Below, piece after piece: positions 44,293 through 53,856 of a stretch of 64,000 bases of DNA. The translations under genes and the position numbers were made by a program. Positions within the stretch are counted from its first letter, which is position 1. Each line of letters begins with the position of its first letter. Origin of the DNA: Flammeovirga sp. OC4. GTDB lineage: Bacteria > Bacteroidota > Bacteroidia > Cytophagales > Flammeovirgaceae. Below the pieces are notes generated by a model. The model saw only the letters and a list, made by a program, of their open reading frames with translations, did not search any database and was not told the DNA's origin. The stretch spans positions 205,174 to 269,173 of the forward strand of contig NZ_JTAM01000006.1 in assembly GCF_000812565.1 (NCBI RefSeq), written 5' to 3'.

Positions 44293-44915
44293 TAGATGAA
44301 ACCTTCGCTTTTTGCTTTGGTTACTGCTTCGATCTTATTCGAAACTTGCAGTTTTAGATATATATTTTTGATATGAAATTTGACTGTATCTTTAGAAACT
44401 GAAATTTGATCAGCAATATCCATATAGCTTTTTCCTTCTGCAAGAAGATTTAAGACATCTGTTTCTCTACCTGTTAGAGGAGATTCACTTTCTCTACGGA
44501 AAGATTTTACCACCAATTTGGCAATATGAGTGGACATAGGTGCTCCACCTGCAGAAACTTCATCCAACGCTTTCAGTAGTTGAGTGTGGTTACTGTTTTT
44601 AGTAATGTAACCTGTCGCTCCTGCACACAAAGCATCAAAAACATATTGACTATTTTCGTGAACAGAGATGATTAGTATATCTGTTTTAGGTAATGTCTGA
44701 CGTATTTGCCTAGTTCCTTCAATTCCATTCATTCCTGGCAGATCAATATCCATAAGTACGATTTCAGGAAGATCTGTTTTTAGGTTTGATAGTGCATCTT
44801 CACAATTATCATAGGTATTGATAACAGAATAATCATTTGTTTTTGTTTCGATGAGAAGTTTAAATGCTTCTTGTACATCTTGATTATCTTCTACAATGAT
44901 GATTTTTTTTCTCAT
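44292..44915 (-). CDS. NarL/FixJ-type response regulator
   Basis: A 207-residue regulator. Receiver: IIIVEDN acidic pocket, phospho-acceptor D56 in IVLMDIDLPGMNG, Thr/Ser in ILIISVHE, Lys in YITKNSNH. C-terminal LuxR-type HTH: PLTGRETDVLNLLAEGKSYM and VSKDTVKFHIKNIYLKLQVS. It lies downstream of a sensor kinase that belongs to its class (HisKA_3), but a strong terminator (44936-44967) intervenes just 21 nt before its start. Confidence 0.93.
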   Translation of the reverse strand: MRKKIIIVEDNQDVQEAFKLLIETKTNDYSVINTYDNCEDALSNLKTDLPEIVLMDIDLPGMNGIEGTRQIRQTLPKTDILIISVHENSQYVFDALCAGATGYITKNSNHTQLLKALDEVSAGGAPMSTHIAKLVVKSFRRESESPLTGRETDVLNLLAEGKSYMDIADQISVSKDTVKFHIKNIYLKLQVSNKIEAVTKAKSEGFI

Positions 44916-44935
44916 GACTTTATTTTAAGAAAAAA

Positions 44936-44967
44936 AAAGAGGTGAAACAATGTAGAATCACCTCTTT
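44936..44967 (-). terminator. Strong terminator between kinase and NarL-type regulator
   Basis: Stem AAAGAGGTGA / TCACCTCTTT (10 bp) with runs of T on both strands. On the minus strand its T run ends about 15 nt before the regulator ATG (44915), leaving no space for a separate promoter. A second structured region with two mutually exclusive hairpins lies upstream at 45082-45120. Confidence 0.88.
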
Positions 44968-45081
44968 TTTAGTTTTCAACAATAAGAATGAGTTCCCCAA
45001 CTCTATAGTTTGTAAGGATTAATTAGGAATTGTACTGCTTAACGATTCATTAGTTTCAAAATTAAGCTTATTACTAATCTG

Positions 45082-45120
45082 TTGTACTACCCATAAGGGT
45101 AGTTTTAATTAGTAGTACAA
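45082..45120 (-). promoter_or_regulatory. Two mutually exclusive hairpins in the kinase-regulator gap
   Basis: TTGTACTAC (45082-45090) can pair with GTAGTACAA (45112-45120), while ACTACCC (45086-45092) can pair with GGGTAGT (45097-45103). The two pairings compete for ACTAC. Together with the terminator downstream this resembles an attenuator. Confidence 0.45.
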
Positions 45121-45138
45121 TTACTTATAGGTTAATAG

Positions 45139-48105
45139 TTACTCATCAAAGTTGGTATTGAACTGTATTATTATTGCCGTTCCTTTTCCTGTATTTGACT
45201 CAATGTTTAAAGTTGCAGTTCCTAACTTATTGATTCTGGCTTTCATATTTTTTAGGCCGTTACCATTTTTTGTCATTTGATCATCTGAAATTCCCACACC
45301 ATTGTCTTTAATGCTGAAGGTGACAAGATTGTTTTTGATGCTCAATGATAAATAGACATGAGTAGCATGTGCATACTTAGCAATATTGGTCATGGCTTCT
45401 TTAAAAATGAACACTAATTGTAAGCTCCAACTTTGTGGTAACAATAATTGATCATGACCTGCTAACTCCTTATGTGTGTGATATCTAATGTCTAAGTCGT
45501 CAAAAAATTCTTCTCCGAAATCTTTTATATAATCGTATATTACACCTAACTCATCATTTTGAGCGTCAATTGACCAAATAAAATCTCTCGTTCCTGTATA
45601 CAATTGTTTGGATTGTGTTTCTATTCTAGAAAGTATTTTTTCTGTATCCTCATCTTTCCCTTTTATCTTCATGGCCGCCAAGTCTGCCAATACCGTAATA
45701 CTCGCTAGTTTATTTCCCATCTCATCGTGAAAATCTTGTGCGATTTCTTTACGTACACGTGTCAACTTATCTTGTGCAGCAGTTTTTTGCTTCAGTATCT
45801 TTTTTAATTCTGAAGATTTTTCTTTTTCCTTTTTTACTAGAATGTTAGAGTAATACACAATTGAGATTAGGATGAGAATAATAATTCCGCCTTTGAAAAG
45901 GAGGTATTCCCAGAAGTAACCTTCAACTTCGAGTGATGCTTCTTGGGGGATAGACCATTCAGAACCTGTAGTTTTTCCGCGAAGATAAAGTTTGTAGTTA
46001 CCTGGTGGTTGATTACTGATCGTAAGTGAGTTTTGATAAGGAAAGTCAATCCAGTCACTATTTTTTGATAATTTATATTGTAACCTTAAAGAACTCATTT
46101 CCGAAAGAGCACTCACATCAATTGGTAATTGAATAGCTCCCAATTTACTGTGCGAATTATATTGACGTTGTTTCCATAGAGTAATCGGAGGGGCTATATT
46201 TTTGACCAATGAACGATTAGGCATATGGATCAGGCCCCTATGGGTTCCAATCCATAATCTATGACATTTTGATTCGAATATTGTAGTGATTTGATCAGAA
46301 ATGAGACCGGAAGATTCATCAAATTCTCTAATCAGAATACCATCTTGTAAAACTGCTAACCCGTTCATAGACCCTACCCATAATTGTCCAAGGTGATCAA
46401 AAGTAAGTGTATTGCAATTTACTTTGTCAAGTGACTTTATTTTCTTGACTTTGGCAGTTTCAATGGATTTATAATCAAGAATATATAATCCATCTGTAGT
46501 AGCTATCCATAAATATCCATTAGGCTCATCGAGTTTAAAGTCATTGATCCATTCCCATTCCTTGAAGATAGAATCCCATGATTTTATAAGTGTCAGCTTA
46601 TAATTACCCGAATACTCATACAAAGAAACAGCTCCTTTAGTCGTTACCCATACTTTATTTTCTTGGATTACAGCACTGCTTAGGTTTGGAATTTCAATAT
46701 TTCCTTTTGGAAAACGCCAAAACACTTTTTGTAATTGATATTTTCCGAGCTTATCTTTTTGAAAGACTTTCAACGAGTCTTCTTGCATAAACCAAAGCCC
46801 CCCTTTATTCTTACCTACAAATTCCCCCCATAAAACAGGAATCAGCTCATTTTCGTAATTAAAAGTTTTGGTGTAAGTAGAAAATACTTTTAAACTATCC
46901 TCTTCGGAAATATAAATATCTTTAAAAGGAACATCCTCATATATTGAAATAGAATCTTTCTCAAGGTCTGCAATGTAGGACTTGGTGGTAGAAGAAAATA
47001 TTATTTTGGAAGAGTCTAACTGATTAATCGCCAAAATATGTGGGCTTTCAATATCTTCAATATTAATGTATTTGAAGTCTAAATTTTCTACCATATAAAT
47101 ACCATCTCCTTGCGTAGTCAACCAAATTCTATCTTGTGAGTCAACGTAGATACCTGAAGAGGCAGATTTGATACGCAGCTTTTTTTCTAGATAAAAATAG
47201 GTCTTTTTAGTAGGATGGATAATGATACATTGTTGTGTATAATTTTTAGGGTGAATAGCCGCCACTATACTCCCATTAGCCAATTGATACATCTTACTTG
47301 GATAACTGTTTGTTGGTAATTTATAACTATCCGTGATGTCTCCATTTGGATTCAGCTTATAGATCATACCTCTTGTTCCTGCTAACGCTCCTCCATCATT
47401 TGTTTTATTAAAACCAGAGATTACTTTGTCACCTAAGGACTCCTGAAAAAACTCACCTTTTATTTGGGCATCTTCTATAATTTTAATTCCTTTCGATAAC
47501 AACCCAAAAACAAGCATTTTATTTTGATAACGAGCAAAACCTAATGGAACAGTATTAGTATCAAAATCTAATGGTGTAATGTTTCTTCTTAAATCTTTAG
47601 CATAAGATAATGCCATCGTAGAATCGGAGGTGTAGAAATATAAGTTTTTTGATTTTCTTGTTTTTTCATTAAAATAAAAACTTGCATTCCATTGCCATCC
47701 GTAGATATCATCTTTGATCCTTAATCCTTTGTGTAGTTTTTCGGCCGTTCCTTTTTGAAGGTAGGGATAGGTTTTGATAGAATCGGCTGTTTCATCAAAT
47801 ACATGTATACCTCCCCTCCATGTAAAAAGATAAAGTGAATCGGAGTAATTTTCATTAAAGCCAATAACATATGGCGATTTTAAACCGTCTTTTATCGTAT
47901 AATTTTTAAAGGATTTTCCATCAAAGACAGAAAGTCCATCATCGGTACCGATCCACAACTTTCCTTTATGTTCTTTCATGAGGAAAGTATAATTATGTGC
48001 CAATCCATCCTTTTTGGTCCAGTGATGCATAAATAGTTCCTGTCCAAAAAGTGGAGTGTTCACCATAACGAAAAGTAGAAGAAATATTCGTTTAAAATGG
48101 ATCAT
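45139..48105 (-). CDS. Propeller-sensor histidine kinase (Reg_prop, Y_Y_Y, HisKA_3)
   Basis: A protein of about 988 residues, started at MIHFKRIFLLLFVMVNTPLF (ATG 48105, signal peptide). A long periplasmic beta-propeller has repeats such as GKLWIGTDDGLSVFDG, SQDRIWLTTQGDGIYMVEN and HRLWIGTHRGLIHMPN. A Y_Y_Y domain (LQYKLSKNSDWIDFPYQN), a transmembrane helix (GGIIILILISIVYYSNILV), a coiled coil, HisKA_3 with IAQDFHDEMGNKLASITVLA (phospho-His) and an ATPase domain (KEAMTNIAKYAHATHVYLSL, IKDNGVGI) follow. Sensors like this commonly detect oligosaccharides. The regulator gene downstream is its probable partner, and the sugar-transporter-like gene, divergent on the other side, its probable target. 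Confidence 0.92.
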   Translation of the reverse strand: MIHFKRIFLLLFVMVNTPLFGQELFMHHWTKKDGLAHNYTFLMKEHKGKLWIGTDDGLSVFDGKSFKNYTIKDGLKSPYVIGFNENYSDSLYLFTWRGGIHVFDETADSIKTYPYLQKGTAEKLHKGLRIKDDIYGWQWNASFYFNEKTRKSKNLYFYTSDSTMALSYAKDLRRNITPLDFDTNTVPLGFARYQNKMLVFGLLSKGIKIIEDAQIKGEFFQESLGDKVISGFNKTNDGGALAGTRGMIYKLNPNGDITDSYKLPTNSYPSKMYQLANGSIVAAIHPKNYTQQCIIIHPTKKTYFYLEKKLRIKSASSGIYVDSQDRIWLTTQGDGIYMVENLDFKYINIEDIESPHILAINQLDSSKIIFSSTTKSYIADLEKDSISIYEDVPFKDIYISEEDSLKVFSTYTKTFNYENELIPVLWGEFVGKNKGGLWFMQEDSLKVFQKDKLGKYQLQKVFWRFPKGNIEIPNLSSAVIQENKVWVTTKGAVSLYEYSGNYKLTLIKSWDSIFKEWEWINDFKLDEPNGYLWIATTDGLYILDYKSIETAKVKKIKSLDKVNCNTLTFDHLGQLWVGSMNGLAVLQDGILIREFDESSGLISDQITTIFESKCHRLWIGTHRGLIHMPNRSLVKNIAPPITLWKQRQYNSHSKLGAIQLPIDVSALSEMSSLRLQYKLSKNSDWIDFPYQNSLTISNQPPGNYKLYLRGKTTGSEWSIPQEASLEVEGYFWEYLLFKGGIIILILISIVYYSNILVKKEKEKSSELKKILKQKTAAQDKLTRVRKEIAQDFHDEMGNKLASITVLADLAAMKIKGKDEDTEKILSRIETQSKQLYTGTRDFIWSIDAQNDELGVIYDYIKDFGEEFFDDLDIRYHTHKELAGHDQLLLPQSWSLQLVFIFKEAMTNIAKYAHATHVYLSLSIKNNLVTFSIKDNGVGISDDQMTKNGNGLKNMKARINKLGTATLNIESNTGKGTAIIIQFNTNFDE

Positions 48106-48397
48106 TAATATGTTAAAAAAAATATTTTTCAAAGAAGTGATAGGACTGCAACCCGTTGTAATATAAAAAGATTTAATCGAATGAAATAATAATGCTTAAG
48201 ATCATTAGTTTACGTGGTCGTGTTAAATATATTTGTTTAAGAAATGAAAATGAAAAATAGGCTAGAACAAAAATAAGTAGCAAGACAAGGTACAATAATG
48301 ATGATTTCATCGAGATACCGACCCATTGTAAACAACACATCAACATTTGTTCTTCCCTATGAATAACCTTTAAATAAAGCTACAAAAAAGTATTATT

Positions 48398-49714
48398 ATG
48401 TTAGAAATACAAAAACAATTAAAATCTTCCTTTTTCGTACTTCTCAGTCTTCCTTCAACAGCGATGGGGTTTGCGCTGTCTATTCAAATTGCCGCTCTTA
48501 GTTGGATTTTGAATACAAAATATGGATTTGATATTCATGAAGTAGGAATCGTTTGGGCGGCTGGACCTATCGCCGGTATTATTGGGCAACCACTTGCAGG
48601 TTTGGCCTCAGATAAAGTATGGTTTTTAGGAGGAAGAAGAAGGCCCTTCATATTGATTGGTGGAGTATTAACCGCATTAATGTTATTGGCTCTACCGAAT
48701 ATTCATGTGATTTCAGATGCTTTAGGTTTTGAACCCACCAAAGCTGCTTCTGACCTGAGTGAAGGCCAATACCCAGCATCTATTTATGTGGCAATTGCAG
48801 TAGCTTTAATATTAGATTTATCGATAAACATTAGTTTTAACCCTACGCGTTCAATTATTGCTGACGTTACCAATGAAGAAACAGTAACCAAAGGGTACAC
48901 TTGGATGCAAACAATCTCAGGTACTTTTGGTGTGTTAGCTTATTTCTTAGGTTCAACGTTAGGAAATATCTCTTTGATTTATGTTGGTGTATTATTGGTT
49001 TTTGTATTTTCTGTATTGCCTGTCTTCTTTATTGAAGAACCCGAAACGCTGAATAGTGCAGAGGATGAAGATACAGGGTCTGGACGATCAGAAACAGATA
49101 CAGTGGGATTTATCAAGGTATTATTGGCCCATGCACCCACTTGGTTAGGTATTCAAACGATGTTTGTGTTTATGTTTGCTTACGTTCAACAAGAATATCC
49201 AAACCTTGGTAATGAGGAAGTTGGTAGTGTAATCAACTGGTCATTCCTGATTTTCAATGCGGTTGCCGCTTTATTACCTGCACTTGTTTTAGAACCTATC
49301 ACAAAGAAAATTGGTAGAGTTAAAACGCACGCTATTTGTATTGGAATTATGGCTGTAGGTTATGCCGGTATGATTGTAATGGGTAATAATTCAGTTTATA
49401 TGATTTATACCATGATGGTAATCCTTGGTGTAGGTTGGGCTGCCACTGTATCATTACCATTTGCTATTATGTCTGAGAAGGTAGCTAAAGCAAAAATGGG
49501 TTTCTATATGGGTATTTTTAACCTATCAGTAGTATTACCTCAGTTGGCAGTATCTGCATTCATTGGTAAAATTCTTTCTGAAGCAGAAGACAAAACATTG
49601 ATGTTTTACATTGCGTCCATTGCATTAGCAATATCCGCTGTAGTTTGGATGACCGTAAAAGAATCGAAAAATACGGGTGAGTCATCTTCAGTTCCTTCTG
49701 GAGGACATCACTAA
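48398..49714 (+). CDS. MFS sugar transporter, SLC45/GPH-like
   Basis: A 438-residue inner-membrane protein with 12 hydrophobic segments. The signature GIIGQPLAGLASDKVWFLGG then RRRPFILIGG (loop 2-3) and FNPTRSIIADVTNEETVTKG match the SLC45/sucrose-maltose branch of the major facilitator family. A hydrophilic loop (ETLNSAEDEDTGSGRSETD) separates the halves. It probably takes up di- or oligosaccharide by proton symport. It is divergent from the propeller-sensor kinase, which may control it, and ends with a terminator at 49738-49778. Confidence 0.87.
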   Translation: MLEIQKQLKSSFFVLLSLPSTAMGFALSIQIAALSWILNTKYGFDIHEVGIVWAAGPIAGIIGQPLAGLASDKVWFLGGRRRPFILIGGVLTALMLLALPNIHVISDALGFEPTKAASDLSEGQYPASIYVAIAVALILDLSINISFNPTRSIIADVTNEETVTKGYTWMQTISGTFGVLAYFLGSTLGNISLIYVGVLLVFVFSVLPVFFIEEPETLNSAEDEDTGSGRSETDTVGFIKVLLAHAPTWLGIQTMFVFMFAYVQQEYPNLGNEEVGSVINWSFLIFNAVAALLPALVLEPITKKIGRVKTHAICIGIMAVGYAGMIVMGNNSVYMIYTMMVILGVGWAATVSLPFAIMSEKVAKAKMGFYMGIFNLSVVLPQLAVSAFIGKILSEAEDKTLMFYIASIALAISAVVWMTVKESKNTGESSSVPSGGHH

Positions 49715-49737
49715 AAAATAGACTCTATTGAGAGACA

Positions 49738-49778
49738 AAAAAAGAGCTGGAACTTTAAAAATTCCAGCTCTTTTTTTA
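49738..49778 (+). terminator. Terminator of the MFS transporter gene
   Basis: Perfect 12-bp stem AAAGAGCTGGAA (49742-49753) / TTCCAGCTCTTT (49763-49774), followed by T. Confidence 0.92.
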
Positions 49779-49849
49779 TTTGAGTAAGATGACATTTTCT
49801 ATGAAATGTATCATTAAAAATAGCTTTCTATCCTCAAAAATGATCTACT

Positions 49850-51469
49850 TTATTTTTTGATACACCTTTGTGTGTAAGTGCCTTTATCTGACTTGAGTAA
49901 CATAATGTACGTTCCTCTGGGTTGGTCAGAAAGATCAATGCTTACAGGTGAATTTTTATCGTAAATGAATTTGGTCAGTATTTTACTCCCATGAATCGAT
50001 AATACATCCAATACTGCATTTTGATTAATATATTCTGACGGTTCTAACGTAAAAATACCATCAGAAGGATTAGGATACACTACAAAACTTGAAGCTTCAG
50101 AAGGAGGACGTATACCTACTACTCCATCTTCAAAGCTGACATGATTGGATGAAAAGGAGAATGCATTTTCATTGATCATGTATACTCTGTAGGAAATTTT
50201 TTTACTGTTTTCAGAAGGATCATAAAATGCGTTATAACTATTAGTACTGAGGTTTAAAGCGGGACTGATGACCTCAAAACCTTCATTTTCGACTTGTCTT
50301 TCAACAATAAATGCTGTTGCATCACTCATATCAGATGCTTCCCAAGAAAGGGTGTGAAAGTCATCTCCATTGGAAGCGGTAAGTTGAATGCTTCCTGAAG
50401 GAGCACCTGCATTAATAGTGAAACGCTGAGGAGCATTTTCCATGATGACATCTACTCTTGATTTTTGGTCGTGACTAAACATTGTCATACACGCATCGTC
50501 AGTATAATCCATGAAGTTTTGATATTGAGCCGATTCATATTTCTCTACGTCCTCCTCACACAAATATTTTGACACTGAAATCATATCATCACTGCAAATA
50601 GTACTATTAGCACTACTACCATGATTTTTACTGATTTTTGGAGTATCGTCACAAAAATCATCTTTAGAACAACTTTCAGAACCAATTCCCCAGATGTGTA
50701 AAATGCCAAGATAATGGCCCAACTCGTGTGTTAATGTACGTCCTAAATCATAAGGTCCATCCAATAACGGAAAATCTTCAAACTCATTTGAGCCAAAGAA
50801 TACAGTGCTGATCACCACACCATCTAATTCAGGTCTGGCAATTTCACTAGATATCAACTGATCCAACCCTGCTAAGTCGGGGTAATCAGGGAAATAGGCA
50901 TATCCTAAATAAGTAGTAGAAAGAGGAAGCACCCATATATTGACATACTTATTGGGGTCCCAAATATTATCATTGATAATTTGAGTTACTTCTGAATCTG
51001 AATAAAAACCCTTTGTTCCGGGGTTTCCGACAATTCTATTGACACCTGGTTCATCTATTTCATTACCATTGGGATCGTAGATTGCCATTTTTAATTCTAT
51101 ATTCAATACAGAAACATCAGATTTAAATTCAGCAAGGGTTTGAGTTTTATTGGTGTTTTCTGACAACAAATCCTTATTGGTTGCATTGATTTGAGACATC
51201 ACTTGCTCATAACTGATATTGTTACCTGTATTAATTCCTTCACTGCTTGTATGTACAACATGCACTACAGTAGGTAGATTAAGTGTATTGGTTCTATAAC
51301 TTTGTTTTATTTTTGCTTGTGATAAATAAGGGGTTGTTCTAAATTGTATAACAGGCTCATGCATACTACTCATACATCTTCTTACAGGTCTATTATCCTG
51401 TGCATTTAAGGATGAAATGATGAGAAAAGTAGTATAAAAAGCCAGTTGAATTTTATTTATTGATAACAT
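49850..51469 (-). CDS. Secreted M43 (pappalysin-type) metalloprotease with T9SS sorting domain
   Basis: A 539-residue exported protein: signal peptide (KIQLAFYTTFLIISSLNAQ), propeptide, and a metzincin catalytic domain with THELGHYLGILHIWG (HExxHxxGxxH, about residues 247-258) and a Met-turn-like TDDACMTMFSHDQ. A fibronectin-like segment (IQLTASNGDDFHTLSWEASD) follows. The last 75 residues (VVYPNPSDGIFTLEPSEYIN, LSDQPRGTYIMLL, KSDKGTYTQRCIKK) are a type A C-terminal domain for the type IX secretion system. It should therefore be secreted across the outer membrane and attached or released. Probably extracellular protein degradation. Confidence 0.93.
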   Translation of the reverse strand: MLSINKIQLAFYTTFLIISSLNAQDNRPVRRCMSSMHEPVIQFRTTPYLSQAKIKQSYRTNTLNLPTVVHVVHTSSEGINTGNNISYEQVMSQINATNKDLLSENTNKTQTLAEFKSDVSVLNIELKMAIYDPNGNEIDEPGVNRIVGNPGTKGFYSDSEVTQIINDNIWDPNKYVNIWVLPLSTTYLGYAYFPDYPDLAGLDQLISSEIARPELDGVVISTVFFGSNEFEDFPLLDGPYDLGRTLTHELGHYLGILHIWGIGSESCSKDDFCDDTPKISKNHGSSANSTICSDDMISVSKYLCEEDVEKYESAQYQNFMDYTDDACMTMFSHDQKSRVDVIMENAPQRFTINAGAPSGSIQLTASNGDDFHTLSWEASDMSDATAFIVERQVENEGFEVISPALNLSTNSYNAFYDPSENSKKISYRVYMINENAFSFSSNHVSFEDGVVGIRPPSEASSFVVYPNPSDGIFTLEPSEYINQNAVLDVLSIHGSKILTKFIYDKNSPVSIDLSDQPRGTYIMLLKSDKGTYTQRCIKK

Positions 51470-51572
51470 GTTTAAACAGGAAGTTGAATAAAAAATGCTA
51501 AAATATTGTCTTGCAATATGATAAGTTTTTACGAAAGGTACATATTTTCTCCCATCATTTGCATGACTTTTT

Positions 51573-51580
51573 TATATTTG
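51573..51580 (+). promoter_or_regulatory. -7 box (TATATTTG) of pyrH
   Basis: Exact match to TAnnTTTG, 22 nt before the pyrH ATG. The leader would be about 16 nt, and no Shine-Dalgarno is present, as usual in this phylum. Confidence 0.55.
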
Positions 51581-51601
51581 CAAAACTTCAAATTGCCATA
51601 T

Positions 51602-52309
51602 ATGAAATATAAAAGAGTTCTTCTGAAATTGAGTGGCGAAGCCTTAATGGGTGAGCAACAGTATGGAATTGATCCAGTACGTTTGGTTCAATACGCACAA
51701 GAGATTAAAAAAGTAGTAGACCAAGAGGTCGAAGTAGCCATTGTAATCGGTGCAGGAAATATCTTCCGTGGTATGCATTCCGACAAAATGGGAATTGACA
51801 GAGTTCAAGGTGACCACATGGGAATGTTAGCGACGGTCATCAACGGTATGGCTTTACAAAGTGCATTAGAAGGAGTGGGTGTTTACACTCGTCTGATGTC
51901 AGGAATTCAAATGGATCAGGTGTGTGAGCCTTTTATCCGTAGAAGAGCAGTACGTCACTTAGAAAAGAACAGAGTTGTGATTTTCGGTGCTGGTACTGGT
52001 AATCCTTACTTTACAACTGACTCAGCTGCTTCACTTAGAGCAATCGAAATTGACGCTGATGTAGTATTAAAAGGTACTCGTGTTGACGGTATTTATACAG
52101 CAGATCCAGAAAAAGATCCTTCAGCTACTAAGATTCCACAATTATCTTTTGATGAAGCATTAAGCAAAAATCTTAAGATTATGGATTTAACAGCCTTTAC
52201 TTTATGTAAAGAGAACAACCTTCCGATTGTCGTTTTTGATATGAACAAGCCGAACAACTTGTTTGAATTGATGTCAGGCGAACCAATTGGTACAGTTGTT
52301 TCAGAATAA
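51602..52309 (+). CDS. pyrH: UMP kinase
   Basis: A 235-residue UMP kinase of the amino-acid-kinase fold. I start at the ATG at 51602 ([20 protein letters not shown]), where all family members start; the open frame runs 32 codons further up through the promoter. Landmarks: [10 protein letters not shown] (phosphate loop), [30 protein letters not shown] (UMP site), [20 protein letters not shown] (ATP/Mg). Cytoplasmic; makes UDP for RNA and envelope sugars. The ribosome recycling factor gene follows after a hairpin, the usual pyrH-frr order. Confidence 0.97.
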   Translation: MKYKRVLLKLSGEALMGEQQYGIDPVRLVQYAQEIKKVVDQEVEVAIVIGAGNIFRGMHSDKMGIDRVQGDHMGMLATVINGMALQSALEGVGVYTRLMSGIQMDQVCEPFIRRRAVRHLEKNRVVIFGAGTGNPYFTTDSAASLRAIEIDADVVLKGTRVDGIYTADPEKDPSATKIPQLSFDEALSKNLKIMDLTAFTLCKENNLPIVVFDMNKPNNLFELMSGEPIGTVVSE

Positions 52310-52319
52310 GAAATAAATT

Positions 52320-52362
52320 AGAGCGTGTTTGTTGCTTCATCGAAAGTTGGCAAACATGCTCT
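52320..52362 (+). promoter_or_regulatory. Stable hairpin between pyrH and frr
   Basis: 12-bp stem AGAGCGTGTTTG (52320-52331) / CAAACATGCTCT (52351-52362, one G-U pair), no T run. It is 30 nt before the frr start; probably an mRNA-processing or stability element. Confidence 0.55.
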
Positions 52363-52392
52363 TGTTAAATAATCCCTTAAAAAAATAGTAAA

Positions 52393-52956
52393 ATGGAAGA
52401 GGAAATAGGAATGTACCTTGATGAGGCAAAGGATATGATGGATAAAGCCATTAGCCACACTGAACATGAATTACAAAAAATTCGTGCAGGTAAAGCCTCA
52501 GCATCTATGTTGGATGGTCTTATGGTTAGCTACTATGGCGCTCCAACTCCTATTAACCAAGTAGCATCAGCTACTACGCCTGATGCACACTCTGTAGTAA
52601 TCAAGCCTTGGGAAAAAAACATGTTGGCTGAAATCGAAAAAGCCATTCGTGATTCAGACCTTGGTGTTAACCCAATCAACGATGGTGAGCAAGTTCGTAT
52701 CAACATGCCTCCATTAACAGAAGAGCGTCGTCGTGAGCTTGTAAAAAGAGTAAAAGGCGAAATCGAAAAAGGTAAAATCAGCCTTCGTAATGCTCGTAAA
52801 GAGACAAACGATGGTTTGAAGAAGTTATTAAAAGATGGTGCTTCTGAAGATGCCATCAAAGATGCTGAAGCTTCAGTACAAGATCTTACTAACAAGTATA
52901 CAGCTAAGATTGATGCAATTTTCGTAGCAAAAGAAAAAGATATCATGACTGTATAA
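52393..52956 (+). CDS. frr: Ribosome recycling factor
   Basis: A 187-residue RRF, which splits the post-termination ribosome with EF-G. Matches the family throughout: HTEHELQKIRAGKASASMLD, VSYYGAPTPINQVASATTPD, VVIKPWEKNMLAEIEKAIRD, GVNPINDGEQVRINMPPLTE and ERRRELVKRVKGEIEKGKIS. Length is normal (about 185). It is cotranscribed with pyrH (83-bp gap with a hairpin) and ends in a terminator at 52981-53018. Confidence 0.97.
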   Translation: MEEEIGMYLDEAKDMMDKAISHTEHELQKIRAGKASASMLDGLMVSYYGAPTPINQVASATTPDAHSVVIKPWEKNMLAEIEKAIRDSDLGVNPINDGEQVRINMPPLTEERRRELVKRVKGEIEKGKISLRNARKETNDGLKKLLKDGASEDAIKDAEASVQDLTNKYTAKIDAIFVAKEKDIMTV

Positions 52957-52980
52957 TTAATACTGTTTTTATATCTATTG

Positions 52981-53018
52981 AAGAGAGTCATTTTATTGAA
53001 AGGTGACTCTCTTTTTTT
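52981..53018 (+). terminator. Terminator of pyrH-frr
   Basis: 10-bp stem AAGAGAGTCA (52981-52990) / TGACTCTCTT (53004-53013) followed by T. Confidence 0.9.
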
Positions 53019-53250
53019 ATTCCTTCGGTACAATAATAAATGATCATTCAATCTAATGTTTAACATTCGCTGCAGTAGACTTTCTCTCCATTGAGTTTGG
53101 TTAGATTTTATTTTGTGATGTGATTACAAAAAATGGGTTATTATAGCTTTACTTATATGAATGAAGGTTAATATTTAAATGCGATAGCATTGCATGATTT
53201 GTTTTTTTATTAATATTGTAGCTAACTATAAAAAATCACATTTCATACAC

Positions 53251-53661
53251 ATGAATTTATCAACATATAAATCTGATATTTTTGGGGCAGTAACAAGTTT
53301 TCTCTGCCTAATCCATTGTCTGATAACACCATTTTTGTTTATCGCGGATAGCTGTAGTATTGCAGCAGCAGATAGTTGTTGTGAATCATCTCCATCATGG
53401 TGGAGACAATTCGATTATTTGTTTTTATTTATCTCGTTAATTGCAGTTGTGCAATCATACAGATCGAGTCGAAATAATATTGTGAAGTTCTTGTTTTTAT
53501 TCAGTTGGTCATCATTGTCTTTTGTTATTTTAAATGAGAAAATGCAATGGTTGAGTCTTCATGAAAATACGATTTTATTCCCATCAATTGGATTAATAGT
53601 ACTTCACCTTTATAACCAAAGAGATTTAAAATCTAGGGGAGAAGAATGCTGTACGGTTTAA
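53251..53661 (+). CDS. MerC-domain membrane protein
   Basis: A 136-residue protein from the ATG at 53251 (MNLSTYKSDIFGAVTSFLCL); the frame continues upstream without support. Four hydrophobic segments; Cys pair in TSFLCLIHCLITPFLF, and further Cys in ADSCSIAAADSCCESSPSWW and the tail GEECC. The CxxxC in the first helix and the overall length match MerC-domain proteins, named after mercuric transport but widespread in Bacteroidota without mer operons. No mer genes are adjacent here. Metal uptake or binding is inferred. Confidence 0.8.
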   Translation: MNLSTYKSDIFGAVTSFLCLIHCLITPFLFIADSCSIAAADSCCESSPSWWRQFDYLFLFISLIAVVQSYRSSRNNIVKFLFLFSWSSLSFVILNEKMQWLSLHENTILFPSIGLIVLHLYNQRDLKSRGEECCTV

Positions 53662-53689
53662 TTCCAAAATATAGATTTCAATAAAAAGG

Positions 53690-53727
53690 AAAGTCAACTA
53701 CTTAGCAATGGATAGTTGACTTTTTTT
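53690..53727 (+). terminator. Terminator of the MerC-domain gene
   Basis: Stem AAGTCAACTA (53691-53700) / TAGTTGACTT (53713-53722), followed by seven T. Confidence 0.88.
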
Positions 53728-53856
53728 GTTGTGTACTCTGCTGATTTTGAATAGTAAACGATAAATCCAAAATCTTAAATATTACAAATGGAAGAGTGTT
53801 AGAGAGATGAAAAATGTATATTGTGGATTATTGAAAAAAGCGACATTAACTACATC

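Noticed and set aside
53251..53661. Mercury resistance operon suggested by the MerC match
   Set aside because: No merR, merT, merP or merA neighbours; MerC-domain proteins occur widely without them.
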